The position numbers were made by a program, and so were the translations under genes. From Flavobacteriaceae bacterium Ap0902 (GTDB lineage: Bacteria; Bacteroidota; Bacteroidia; Flavobacteriales; Weeksellaceae): a DNA stretch of 53,692 nt. Shown piece after piece: positions 40,660 through 49,385 of the stretch. The notes beneath the pieces are model-generated. The model saw only the letters and a list, made by a program, of their open reading frames with translations. It was not told the DNA's origin and made no database searches. The first letter of the stretch is position 1; each line of letters begins with the position of its first letter. The DNA lies in NCBI GenBank assembly GCA_009835005.1, contig WTFG01000013.1, forward strand, positions 1 to 53,692, given 5' to 3'.

Positions 40660-42024
40660 TTAAACGGTCATAGAAAATATTCTAGTCTCTGGCTTATTTC
40701 TAAGCATTTTTAAGTCAAAAGTCATACAAATATTTCTTACAAATAATCTACCTTTTTCTGTAACTATTAGCTTATTATCATGCCACTCCAGGAGACCATC
40801 ATTGGCCATTTCCTCCAAACGTTCTTTGGTATTATCTAAATCTATATAATTTAAAGTTCTATCATCTATGTTGGTTTCTAAATTACACATTAGATTTAGA
40901 ATATGTCTGCGAATAACCAAATCTTCTTCATTTAAAATATGTCCCTTCACTACAGGAATCTCCCCTCGGTTAACAATTTCTGTATATTCTTTCACCGTCT
41001 TTGGATTCTGAGCAAAACTATACCAACTATCAGAAATAGCAGACATACCAAGTCCAATCATCACCTGCGTATTAGAAGAAGAATATCCCATGAAATTACG
41101 ATGCATTTTCTTATGAATGGCTGCTTGGTATAACTTATCATCTTTTAAAGAAAAATGATCCATTCCAATTTCTACATAGCCCATCTCCTCTAACATCTCC
41201 TTACCTGTTTCATATAATTCTCTCTTAACTTCTGGTTTAGGAAGATCACTATCTTTAAAGCCTCTTTGCCCAACGCCCTTTACCCAAGGAACATGGGCAT
41301 AACTATACAAGGCTATTCTATCTGGATTTAATGTTTTGGTTTTTTGGATCGTATCCTTCATGGCATCTAGTGTATGAAAAGGCAATCCAAATACTAGGTC
41401 ATGAGAAATGCTTTCATAACCAATTTCTCTGGCAGTCTCCGTTACATTTTTCACATTTTCATACGGTTGGATTCTGTTGATGGCCTTTTGAACCTTTGGA
41501 TCATAATCCTGTACCCCAAAACTAATCCTTCTAAACCCTAAATCATAAAGAGTCCGCATGTGTTCTCTCGTGGTGTTATTAGGATGTCCTTCTAAACTAA
41601 ATTCTGGTTTATCTGCAATGATTGCTTTATTAAAAATAGACTCCAATAAACGTTTCAAATTCTTTGGAGAGAAGAAAGTAGGAGTACCACCTCCCAAATG
41701 CAATTCTTTTATAATAGGTTTATATTCTAAAAGGTCTAGATATAAATCCCATTCTTTGAGAACTGTTTCTATATAATTGTCCTCTACAGAATGCTGTACC
41801 GTGATATGTTTATGACAGGCACAAAAAGTACATAAACTGTCACAAAAAGGAAGGTGTATATAAACAGAGATTCCTTCTTTTTCATTAGATTCATTAAATG
41901 ATTTAAGCAAGGTTTCCTTCCATTGGTTTGTAGAGAAAGAGTCATTATCCCAATAGGGTACCGTAGGGTAACTGGTATATCTAGGTCCTGGGATATTATA
42001 TTTATTTATTAACTGATTGTTCAT
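40660..42024 (-). CDS. hemN: Oxygen-independent coproporphyrinogen III oxidase
   Basis: 454 residues, a radical-SAM enzyme that turns coproporphyrinogen III into protoporphyrinogen IX without oxygen. The substrate-binding start PGPRYTSYPTVPYW and the cluster motif CDSLCTFCAC (Cys61, Cys65, Cys68, Cys70; CxxxCxxCxC) separate true HemN from HemW-like proteins. The GGGTPTFF and the C-terminal HemN domain are intact. Together with the Dcu system it fits an organism that can grow at low oxygen. Leftward; gpx follows upstream after 44 bp. Confidence 0.95.
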   Translation of the reverse strand: MNNQLINKYNIPGPRYTSYPTVPYWDNDSFSTNQWKETLLKSFNESNEKEGISVYIHLPFCDSLCTFCACHKHITVQHSVEDNYIETVLKEWDLYLDLLEYKPIIKELHLGGGTPTFFSPKNLKRLLESIFNKAIIADKPEFSLEGHPNNTTREHMRTLYDLGFRRISFGVQDYDPKVQKAINRIQPYENVKNVTETAREIGYESISHDLVFGLPFHTLDAMKDTIQKTKTLNPDRIALYSYAHVPWVKGVGQRGFKDSDLPKPEVKRELYETGKEMLEEMGYVEIGMDHFSLKDDKLYQAAIHKKMHRNFMGYSSSNTQVMIGLGMSAISDSWYSFAQNPKTVKEYTEIVNRGEIPVVKGHILNEEDLVIRRHILNLMCNLETNIDDRTLNYIDLDNTKERLEEMANDGLLEWHDNKLIVTEKGRLFVRNICMTFDLKMLRNKPETRIFSMTV

Positions 42025-42068
42025 TTTTCTTTATTCTCTTGGTTAACGCTAAATTTTAAACTTTATAA

Positions 42069-42551
42069 TCATAGCGCTAATAATTTTTTAATATCATCTT
42101 CTAAGACAGATGGTTGTGTATAAGGAGCATATCTTTTATAGGGTTTTCCGTGTCTATCTACCAAGAATTTAGTGAAATTCCATTTTATATTTTTCACTAA
42201 AAAGCCACCTAACTGATCTTTAAGATATTCAAAAACCGGGTGTGTATCTTTTCCATTAACATCTATCTTTTTGGTTAAAGTAAATGTTACATCATGGTTT
42301 ATCTTGCACGTCTTTGCCATTTCTGAATCTCTAACAGGCTCTTGTCCCGCAAATTGATTGCTAGGAAAACCTATGATTACAAATCCTTGTTCCTTATATT
42401 TTTCATGCAATTTTTCTAAACCCTCAAATTGATTGGCTAGTCCGCAGGCTGTGGCAGTATTCACTATAAGGACAACTTTTCCTTTTAGGTTAGAAAAATC
42501 AATTTCTTCTCCTGTAGAGGCTGTTGCTTTTAATTGATAAAATGCTGACAT
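42069..42551 (-). CDS. Glutathione peroxidase family, cysteine type
   Basis: 160 residues. The peroxidatic residue is Cys36 (NTATACGLAN), not selenocysteine; the partner residues are Gln70 (NQFAGQEP) and Trp124-Asn125 (KWNFTKF). Cys82 in KTCKINHDVTF is at the place of the resolving cysteine of thioredoxin-dependent members, so it probably uses thioredoxin rather than glutathione. No signal peptide. Between hemN and kdsA, both leftward. Confidence 0.92.
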   Translation of the reverse strand: MSAFYQLKATASTGEEIDFSNLKGKVVLIVNTATACGLANQFEGLEKLHEKYKEQGFVIIGFPSNQFAGQEPVRDSEMAKTCKINHDVTFTLTKKIDVNGKDTHPVFEYLKDQLGGFLVKNIKWNFTKFLVDRHGKPYKRYAPYTQPSVLEDDIKKLLAL

Positions 42552-42581
42552 AAATTCATCTTGAATGATACTATTTCTAAT

Positions 42582-43391
42582 CTATATAACTGCTTGTCTA
42601 ACTCTAATTAATTTAATCAATAAATCCTCTATTTTATTCAAATGTAGCATATTAGCCCCATCAGATTTAGCGTTGGCTGGGTCTGGATGTGTTTCTATGA
42701 ATAAACCGTCTACACCAGCAGCAATACCCGCTTTTGCAACGGTTTCAATCAATTCTGGGCGTCCGCCTGTAATACCACTTGTTTGATTGGGTTGTTGTAG
42801 CGAGTGGGTTGCATCTAAAATAACTGGTGCAAAATGCTTCATAGCGGGGACCCCCCTAAAATCCACGACCATATCTTGGTATCCAAATGTAGTACCACGC
42901 TCTATGATGGCTACATTTTGATTACCAGATTGCGTCACTTTATCCACTGGGAATTGCATACTTTCTGGCGAAAGAAATTGTCCTTTTTTTAAAGTTACCG
43001 CTTTGCCCGTTTTAGCTGCTGCAACTACAAGGTCTGTTTGTCTAACCAAAAAAGCGGGAATTTGTAAAACATCCACATAAGCAGCTGCCATTTCTGCATC
43101 TTGGGATTCATGGATATCTGTAGTTGTAGGAATATCAAATTCCTCTCCAATTTTTTTGAGAATATTCAAGGCCTTTTCATCTCCTATTCCAGTAAAACTG
43201 TCTAGGCGGGATCTATTAGCTTTTTTATATGAGCCTTTAAAAATTAAAGGTATTTTGTATTTATCTGATAACGTTGCTAATTTTTCTGCAACTACATAAG
43301 GCGTCTTTTCATTTTCTATGGCACAAGGCCCAGCAATTAAAAAGAAGTTATTACTATTTAAATGCTTAATTTTATCTAAAGATTTAATCAT
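42582..43391 (-). CDS. kdsA: 3-deoxy-8-phosphooctulonate synthase (KDO-8-P synthase)
   Basis: 269 residues. Condenses arabinose-5-phosphate and PEP for the inner core of lipopolysaccharide. FLIAGPCAIEN near the start places Cys23 where metal-dependent (Aquifex-type) enzymes bind the metal, unlike the GGMNVLES of E. coli. FKGSYKKANRS, KKGQFLSPESM, VDFRGVPAM and GLFIETHPDP are the remaining signatures. A -7 box lies just 4 bp before its ATG, suggesting a message with no leader. Confidence 0.96.
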   Translation of the reverse strand: MIKSLDKIKHLNSNNFFLIAGPCAIENEKTPYVVAEKLATLSDKYKIPLIFKGSYKKANRSRLDSFTGIGDEKALNILKKIGEEFDIPTTTDIHESQDAEMAAAYVDVLQIPAFLVRQTDLVVAAAKTGKAVTLKKGQFLSPESMQFPVDKVTQSGNQNVAIIERGTTFGYQDMVVDFRGVPAMKHFAPVILDATHSLQQPNQTSGITGGRPELIETVAKAGIAAGVDGLFIETHPDPANAKSDGANMLHLNKIEDLLIKLIRVRQAVI

Positions 43392-43395
43392 AGAA

Positions 43396-43403
43396 CAAAG
43401 TTA
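43396..43403 (-). promoter_or_regulatory. -7 box directly in front of kdsA
   Basis: Read leftward, TAACTTTG fits TAnnTTTG and stands 4 bp from the kdsA ATG. No clear -33. If used, transcription would start at or next to the A of the ATG. Confidence 0.4.
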
Positions 43404-43434
43404 CGAAATAGATGATGATTTCTTAGAATTTGGT

Positions 43435-43442
43435 TATTTTTG
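43435..43442 (+). promoter_or_regulatory. -7 box for the small membrane protein gene
   Basis: TATTTTTG fits TAnnTTTG, 17 bp before the ATG at 43460. It is divergent from the kdsA -7 box 31 bp away. No -33 match at 19 bp. Confidence 0.4.
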
Positions 43443-43459
43443 AATGATAAAACGTTTTC

Positions 43460-43687
43460 ATGCTACAAGACTATACAGAATATATTGGTTATGCTGCTTC
43501 TGCCGGTATTATTATAAGTTTTTTAATCCCGAATAATATTAGATTATTAAGGGCTGTTAATGGAGTAGGGTGTGCGCTGTTTGCGCTTTATGGATTTTTA
43601 ATTGATAGTTGGCCTGTCATTATTCCCAATACTTTTATATTTTTAATTCAGATTTATTATCTCTTTATTCATAAACCTAAAGATTGA
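43460..43687 (+). CDS. Small multi-pass membrane protein (SemiSWEET/YgjV-like)
   Basis: 75 residues, almost all hydrophobic, with three predicted helices: AASAGIIISFLIPNN, a middle helix with VGCALFALYGFLID, and IIPNTFIFLIQIYYLF. The spacing of N/P, F..YG and P..N residues resembles SemiSWEET and YgjV-like small carriers that work as dimers. In some Flavobacteria such proteins are labelled uroporphyrinogen decarboxylase, which this size excludes. Its TGA overlaps the TTG start of the next gene, so the two are coupled. Confidence 0.7.
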   Translation: MLQDYTEYIGYAASAGIIISFLIPNNIRLLRAVNGVGCALFALYGFLIDSWPVIIPNTFIFLIQIYYLFIHKPKD

Positions 43688-44805
43688 GTCAAAAAATTAT
43701 AAGCTTAGTTTCTAATAATATTGCAACAGACCAGCGCTTGATCAAAGTAGGCACTAGTTTAAAAAATAATGGCTATGATTTTTTACTTATAGGGACTCAA
43801 CATCGTGGTACGCCTTCTGTTGCTCATATTCCTTTTAAGATAAAAAGAGTTTCTATTTTCTTTAAAAGAAATATATTCTTCTATGCAGAACTCCAGTTCA
43901 GATTATTATTTCAATTATTAATAGAGGATAAGAAAAATAGTATTTTATTAGCGAATGATTTGGATACACTACTACCAGCCTATGTTGTATCCAAGATGTT
44001 TAAAATTCCATTGGTGCTAGATAGTCATGAGATTTTCTCTGAGCTTCCCACGCTAAAACCAGGTTCAATTCAAAAAAAAGTATGGTGTTTTTTAGAGAAA
44101 AAGCTAATTCCGCAAGTGGATAAAATGTATACCGTGAGCCCATCTTATGCGCTTTTTTTTAAAAATAAGTATGGAAAAGAAGCAGCGGTGGTTTCTAACT
44201 TTCCTGTTTTGAAAAATAATCTAAGTCAACAGGCCGATTTAAAAATAGCAATAGACAAAAAGACTAAATATGTATTAATTTATCAAGGAGCAATTAATGA
44301 ATCCAGAGGAATAGATAAAATGATTTTGGCCATGCAATATTTGGATGATACAGCATTATGGATTATTGGTGATGGTCCCTTAAAAAAAAGCTACCAGAAG
44401 CTAGCCCAGAAAGAAAACTTATTAGCGAAAGTTCAATTTTTAGGTAGAATAAATCCCAACGAATTAAAAGCAATTACGCCTCTTGCTGATTTAGGACTTA
44501 GTTTGGAGGAAGACAATGGTTTAAGTTATAAATATGCTTTACCCAATAAGGTTTTTGATTATGTTCATGCAGGAATACCTGTATTGGGCAGTTCTGATTT
44601 GCCAGAAGTAAAAAATATTATTAATAAGTATAAAATTGGAGATGTCATTAAAAGTCATGATCCTATAGATATCGCCAAAAAAATTCAGGGTTTATTAAAA
44701 ACAGATAAATCTATATTTAAATCAGGGCTTAGTGAAGCACAAAAAGATTTAAATTGGGAAAATCATGAGTCTATTTTATTAGATACATTTTCTGTTTTCA
44801 AATAA
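43684..44805 (+). CDS. Glycosyltransferase, GT4-like (GT-B fold), TTG start
   Basis: 373 residues with two Rossmann halves. The N-terminal half starts KIISLVSNNIATDQRLIKVG and has LDSHEIFSELPTLKPG; the C-terminal half has YQGAINESRGIDKMI, WIIGDGPLKKSY and a YALPNKVFDYVHAGIPVLGS donor-site segment. The start is TTG at 43684 inside TTGA, overlapping the previous stop by 4 bp; no ATG occurs in the conserved N-terminus. It probably adds a sugar to LPS or another glycan; donor and acceptor unknown. Its last 43 bp overlap the end of the opposite gene. Confidence 0.85.
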   Translation: MSQKIISLVSNNIATDQRLIKVGTSLKNNGYDFLLIGTQHRGTPSVAHIPFKIKRVSIFFKRNIFFYAELQFRLLFQLLIEDKKNSILLANDLDTLLPAYVVSKMFKIPLVLDSHEIFSELPTLKPGSIQKKVWCFLEKKLIPQVDKMYTVSPSYALFFKNKYGKEAAVVSNFPVLKNNLSQQADLKIAIDKKTKYVLIYQGAINESRGIDKMILAMQYLDDTALWIIGDGPLKKSYQKLAQKENLLAKVQFLGRINPNELKAITPLADLGLSLEEDNGLSYKYALPNKVFDYVHAGIPVLGSSDLPEVKNIINKYKIGDVIKSHDPIDIAKKIQGLLKTDKSIFKSGLSEAQKDLNWENHESILLDTFSVFK

Positions 44806-45686
44806 TTTAATTGGCAAAAAAAGCCCAATTTGTATAGCTGGAAAATTTGTAAAGAAGGATTTTTAGAAATTAAATTACGATATAATCTTGTCTCAAAAAA
44901 TGTAAATAATTTAGCGATTAATTTATAGAGATATAATCTTTTGGCAATTCTAAACACTCTGATTATTTTAATGAACTTTGCTATCTCTGGATAATGCGTA
45001 TTCAAATAATCCGCATATTCAATGGATTCTCTAGTCTTTTGAATAAATGTTTCACTATCCAGAAGACCCAAATGTTCTGCGGGGTTGTATATTAATTTTA
45101 GTTTATATCCTTTCAACTTTAAATTAATTCCAAATACGGTGTCTTGATAACCATATTTCTGCGGAAGTTTTAAAAATTGAACTTTTAAAAAAACTTCTTT
45201 TTTAATGATGAAATTACTGCCCCTAAATCCCAAAAAAGCATCTTCATTGAATGTATTTTGAATTTGCTCGTGCTTTTTCCCAAATTTCCACCTCAAAATA
45301 TTTTGAGTGTTATCTAATTTCCCGTAGATGATTCCTCCAGAATACACATCATTGTAGCCATGCTTAATAGCGTCTAAATAATTTTGAATATAAGCGGAAT
45401 GCACAATCTTCATATCTGCATCTATAAATAGCAACCAATCATATTGCGCAGAACGTGCAAGAAGGTTTCGGTTTTGATCGTTACCTAAATTCGTGTTTGG
45501 TCGTATGTATTGCGTATGCGAAAGGGTTTTAAATTCCTTGATATCGCGCAACGTTTCTTCGTATGTAGAACAATCATCTGATACCAAAAGCTCATAAGCT
45601 ATATTGGCTAGCCTGCACTGTTTATGTAATTCTTTGGCAAGATTTAAAAATGAGTGATTATATACTGGAATACAGATAGAAAGCAT
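44763..45686 (-). CDS. Glycosyltransferase family 2
   Basis: 307 residues. GT-A fold: MLSICIPVYNHSFLNLAKEL start, LLVSDDCSTYEE (nucleotide-binding Asp pair), and LLFIDADMKIV (DxD-like, metal and donor). A GFRGSNFIIKKEVFLKV segment and QDTVFGINLKLKGYKL follow, as in GT2 members that handle polysaccharide or LPS. The C-terminal ~70 residues are basic and hydrophobic. 3 bp after the FtsE-like gene, and convergent with a 43-bp overlap on the GT4-like gene. Confidence 0.85.
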   Translation of the reverse strand: MLSICIPVYNHSFLNLAKELHKQCRLANIAYELLVSDDCSTYEETLRDIKEFKTLSHTQYIRPNTNLGNDQNRNLLARSAQYDWLLFIDADMKIVHSAYIQNYLDAIKHGYNDVYSGGIIYGKLDNTQNILRWKFGKKHEQIQNTFNEDAFLGFRGSNFIIKKEVFLKVQFLKLPQKYGYQDTVFGINLKLKGYKLKLIYNPAEHLGLLDSETFIQKTRESIEYADYLNTHYPEIAKFIKIIRVFRIAKRLYLYKLIAKLFTFFETRLYRNLISKNPSLQIFQLYKLGFFCQLNYLKTENVSNKIDS

Positions 45687-45689
45687 CTG

Positions 45690-46391
45690 TTACATCTCTA
45701 AAAATAGAGACTGTGACTCGGCTACAATCACCTTTCCATTTTCGCAACGGAATGTCTTAGAAGGAAATTTACGGATTAGGCTATAATCATGTGTAGCCAT
45801 TAAAACGGCCATATTATGTTCCTCTGACACCCGGCGCAGCAGGTTCATAATTTCTATAGATGTTTCTGGATCCAAATTTCCCGTAGGCTCATCTGCTAAT
45901 ATTAATTCTGGATGATTTAAAAGGGCACGCGCAATAGAAATACGTTGTTGCTCTCCCCCAGAAAGTTGGTGAGGCATTTTGTGTTTTTTGGTTGCCATGT
46001 TCACATCTTCCAATACTTGATCTATTCTGTTTTCAATCTCTACTTTGGTTTTCCATCCAGTAGCCTGTAAAACGAATTTTAAATTCTTCTCAATAGTTCT
46101 GTCTGAGAGCAGTTGAAAATCTTGAAAAACGATGCCTAATTTTCTCCTTAAATACGGGATTTTAGAAGTTGTCAAATTCTCTAAGTTTATCCCTGCTACT
46201 TCACCTTCTCCCGTTTGGAGGGGTAAATCACCGTATAAAACCTTGAGTAAACTACTCTTTCCACTACCTGTTTTCCCGATGAGATATGCAAACTCACCTG
46301 GCTGCATTTCAAAATCCACTTCATTCAATACCAAAAAATTACGCTGGTATATATCTGCGTCCTTTAAATATATAATAGGAGTCGTACTCAT
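45690..46391 (-). CDS. ftsE: FtsE-like ABC transporter ATPase
   Basis: 233 residues. Walker A GKTGSGKS, Q-loop FQDFQLLSD, signature LSGGEQQRISIARAL, Walker B ILADEPTGNLD, and H-loop ATHDYSLI are complete. The close relation to FtsE (VFQDFQLLSDRTIEKNL) suggests a role in cell division with FtsX, but no ftsX gene is next to it; it instead precedes a GT2 gene by 3 bp. A LolD-type role is the alternative. Confidence 0.85.
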   Translation of the reverse strand: MSTTPIIYLKDADIYQRNFLVLNEVDFEMQPGEFAYLIGKTGSGKSSLLKVLYGDLPLQTGEGEVAGINLENLTTSKIPYLRRKLGIVFQDFQLLSDRTIEKNLKFVLQATGWKTKVEIENRIDQVLEDVNMATKKHKMPHQLSGGEQQRISIARALLNHPELILADEPTGNLDPETSIEIMNLLRRVSEEHNMAVLMATHDYSLIRKFPSKTFRCENGKVIVAESQSLFLEM

Positions 46392-46415
46392 TCAATTAAG
46401 TTTTCTCAAAAATAA

Positions 46416-46446
46416 ATAAAAAAGCTTGAAAGAAAACTTCCAAGCT
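46416..46446 (-). terminator. Terminator of rpmH
   Basis: Read leftward, AGCTTGGAA pairs with TTTCAAGCT (46438-46446 with 46423-46431, one wobble) and is followed by TTTTTTATTTA. 26 bp after the rpmH stop. Confidence 0.8.
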
Positions 46447-46472
46447 CAACTTTATCTATATTTTATGAAACA

Positions 46473-46628
46473 TTAACGTTTAGCACGTACTGTACTCACA
46501 GATATATTTTTTCTACCTTTTCTTCTTCTGGAAGCCAAAACTCTGCGGCCATTTTTAGTAGACATTCTTTCACGGAAGCCGTGCTTATTCCTCTTCTTTC
46601 TATTACTTGGTTGAAATGTTCTTTTCAT
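46473..46628 (-). CDS. rpmH: 50S ribosomal protein bL34
   Basis: A 51-codon gene read leftward. The product begins [18 protein letters not shown] and contains [20 protein letters not shown], the bL34 signature. It has its own perfect promoter upstream and terminator downstream, and is not beside dnaA or rnpA. Confidence 0.97.
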   Translation of the reverse strand: MKRTFQPSNRKKRNKHGFRERMSTKNGRRVLASRRRKGRKNISVSTVRAKR

Positions 46629-46673
46629 TACTTCTCACTTTTTGGTTCCACCCCGTTTTTTCAATTCGGATTG

Positions 46674-46704
46674 CAAATATAAATTAACTTTTTATATTGA
46701 CAAA
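46674..46704 (-). promoter_or_regulatory. Promoter of rpmH, full consensus
   Basis: Read leftward: TTTG (46704-46701), 19 bp, TATATTTG (46681-46674). Complete match to TTTG-N19-TAnnTTTG. The predicted start is about 40 bp ahead of the rpmH ATG. Confidence 0.85.
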
Positions 46705-46853
46705 ATTATCAGCAAATAATATTAAGAATATTTTAGAATTTAAATTTCAATAAAATAGATTTTAATAAACATAAATTGTTCATAAAACATTCTAATTAAC
46801 TCTGAAAAATAACGGCTATGTTGTATATTAGCGACTTAGTAAAATTGTGATTT

Positions 46854-49382
46854 ATGGCTGAAGGAGAAAAAATAATCTCTATTAATATAGAGGAACAAAT
46901 GAAAACGGCTTACATTGATTATTCAATGTCTGTTATTGTTTCCAGAGCGTTACCAGATGTGCGAGATGGTTTAAAACCAGTACATAGACGTGTTTTGTAT
47001 GGCATGAGAGAACTTGGCGTATACGCCAATAGAGCGCATAAGAAATCTGCCCGTATTGTGGGGGAGGTGTTAGGTAAATATCACCCTCATGGTGATTCAT
47101 CTGTGTATGATACCATGGTACGTATGGCGCAACCATGGTCTATGCGTTATATGCTGGTAGACGGGCAAGGTAACTTTGGGTCTATAGACGGCGATCCACC
47201 TGCGGCAATGCGTTATACAGAGGCACGTATGCAGAAGATTTCAGAAGAATTACTTTCTGATATAGAAAAAGAGACCGTAGATTTTCAATTAAATTTTGAT
47301 GATACTTTAGAAGAACCAACCGTATTGCCAACCAGAGTGCCTAATCTTTTGGTGAATGGTGCCGCAGGTATTGCAGTGGGTATGGCAACGAACATGGCTC
47401 CGCATAACTTATCAGAGGTGATTGATGGAATTGCCGCCTATATTGATGACAATGATATCACCATAGAGGGTCTGATGGAATACATTAAGGCTCCTGACTT
47501 CCCGACAGGTGGTGAGATATATGGCTACAAAGGGGTTAAAGATGCCTTTGAAACTGGTAGAGGGAGAATTATTATGCGTGCCAAAACACGTATGGAAGAA
47601 TTGAATGGAAGAGATTGTATCATAGTGGATGAAATTCCATATCAGGTGAATAAAGCCAATATGATAGCTTCTACTGCGGAATTAGTCAAAGAAGGCAAAA
47701 TAGACGGCATTGCAGAAATTCGGGATGAATCTGATCGTAATGGAATGCGTATCGTATATGTTTTAAAAACGGATGCTATTCCTAATATTGTTCTTAATTT
47801 ATTATATAAATATACGCAATTACAAACATCGTTTAGTGTTAATAACATTGCACTCGTTAATGGACGTCCAGAGCAATTGAATCTTAAAGATTTAATCAAG
47901 CACTTTGTAGACCATAGACATGAAGTGGTCATTCGCAGAACAGAATACGAACTCAAAAAAGCTAGAGAAAGAGCTCATTTATTAGAAGGGTACATGAAGG
48001 TAATTGCTACCGAAGACACCCTGGACAGAGCGATTCATATCATTCGTCACTCGGTAAATCCGGCAGAGGCAAAGACTGGATTGATAGAAGAATTTGAATT
48101 GACGGATATTCAAGCACAAGCTGTTTTAGACCTTAGATTATCTAAGCTTACAGGCATGGAGCTAGATAAGATTAGGGCAGAATATGAGGAGATCATGAAA
48201 GAAATTGATCGCTTGGTAGAAATTCTCTCTAATAAAATTAGAAGGTTTGAAATCATCAAAGAAGAACTACAAGAGATTAAAGAAAAGTATGGTGATGAGC
48301 GTAGAACCGCTATCAATTATGCTGGTGGTGAAATGAGTATAGAGGATATCATTCCAGATGATAAAATGGTGGTAACGATTTCTCACTTAGGATACATCAA
48401 ACGTACTTCTTTATCAGAATACCGTGCACAATCTCGTGGAGGGGTAGGTAACCGTGGAGCAACCTCTAGAGATGGGGACTTCTTGGAATACATGGTGGTA
48501 GCATCCAATCACCAGTATATGCTATTCTTTACAGAGAAGGGTAGATGCTTCTGGTTGCGTGTTTATGAAATTCCAGAGGGATCTAAAACTTCTAAAGGTA
48601 GAGCGATACAGAATATCATTAGCCTGGAACCAGATGATAGAGTGCGTGCCTATATTAGAACCCATGATTTAATGGATGAGGAATATGTAAATGATAATTA
48701 TGTAGTCATGGTGACCAAAAAAGGTCAAATTAAAAAGACGTTGTTAGAAGCATATTCAAGACCTCGTGTGAATGGTATTAATGCGATTACCATCAAAGAA
48801 GGAGATGAATTACTAGAAGCTAAATTGACTAATGGTGAAAGTCAGATTATGATTGCAGCCAAAAACGGAAAAGCGATCAGATTTAATGAGAAGAATGTAA
48901 GACCAATGGGTAGAACGGCTTCTGGGGTTAGAGGAATTAATATCGAAGAGAATGATGAGGTTGTTGGAATGGTCGTTGTTTCTGATATGGAAAAGGACAC
49001 GATTCTAGTCGTTTCTGAGAAAGGGTATGGTAAACGTACCGGAGTAGATGATTATAGAGAAACCAATAGAGGTGGTAAGGGTGTTAAAACTTTAAATATT
49101 ACAGATAAAACGGGCAATTTGATAGCGATTAAGAACGTTACAGATGACAATGATTTAATGATTATCAATAAATCTGGCGTGGCAATTAGAACTTCTGTAG
49201 AAGAGCTACGCGTCATGGGTAGGGCAACCCAAGGTGTTAAATTAATCAATTTGAAAAAAGGTGATGAAATTGCAGCGGTTGCCAAAGTAGAAATAGAAGA
49301 GGATGAAGCATTGGAAAATGAGATTCTAGATGATAATCAAGAAAACAATATTCAACCAAATTTAAATAACGAAGAAGAATAA
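46854..49382 (+). CDS. gyrA: DNA gyrase subunit A
   Basis: 842 residues. Catalytic Tyr121 in AMRYTEARM, the [22 protein letters not shown] (Ser82 and Asp86 match the E. coli Ser83 and Asp87, i.e. the quinolone-sensitive form), and a C-terminal beta-pinwheel with the GyrA box region [14 protein letters not shown]. Ends with an acidic tail. It introduces negative supercoils with GyrB. A TPR protein gene begins only 3 bp after its stop, so the two are one transcription unit. Confidence 0.98.
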   Translation: MAEGEKIISINIEEQMKTAYIDYSMSVIVSRALPDVRDGLKPVHRRVLYGMRELGVYANRAHKKSARIVGEVLGKYHPHGDSSVYDTMVRMAQPWSMRYMLVDGQGNFGSIDGDPPAAMRYTEARMQKISEELLSDIEKETVDFQLNFDDTLEEPTVLPTRVPNLLVNGAAGIAVGMATNMAPHNLSEVIDGIAAYIDDNDITIEGLMEYIKAPDFPTGGEIYGYKGVKDAFETGRGRIIMRAKTRMEELNGRDCIIVDEIPYQVNKANMIASTAELVKEGKIDGIAEIRDESDRNGMRIVYVLKTDAIPNIVLNLLYKYTQLQTSFSVNNIALVNGRPEQLNLKDLIKHFVDHRHEVVIRRTEYELKKARERAHLLEGYMKVIATEDTLDRAIHIIRHSVNPAEAKTGLIEEFELTDIQAQAVLDLRLSKLTGMELDKIRAEYEEIMKEIDRLVEILSNKIRRFEIIKEELQEIKEKYGDERRTAINYAGGEMSIEDIIPDDKMVVTISHLGYIKRTSLSEYRAQSRGGVGNRGATSRDGDFLEYMVVASNHQYMLFFTEKGRCFWLRVYEIPEGSKTSKGRAIQNIISLEPDDRVRAYIRTHDLMDEEYVNDNYVVMVTKKGQIKKTLLEAYSRPRVNGINAITIKEGDELLEAKLTNGESQIMIAAKNGKAIRFNEKNVRPMGRTASGVRGINIEENDEVVGMVVVSDMEKDTILVVSEKGYGKRTGVDDYRETNRGGKGVKTLNITDKTGNLIAIKNVTDDNDLMIINKSGVAIRTSVEELRVMGRATQGVKLINLKKGDEIAAVAKVEIEEDEALENEILDDNQENNIQPNLNNEEE

Positions 49383-49385
49383 AGC

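Noticed and set aside
46801-46853. gyrA promoter at TATATTAG (46824-46831)
   Set aside because: One mismatch in the -7 box and no -33 at the correct spacing; not strong enough to list.
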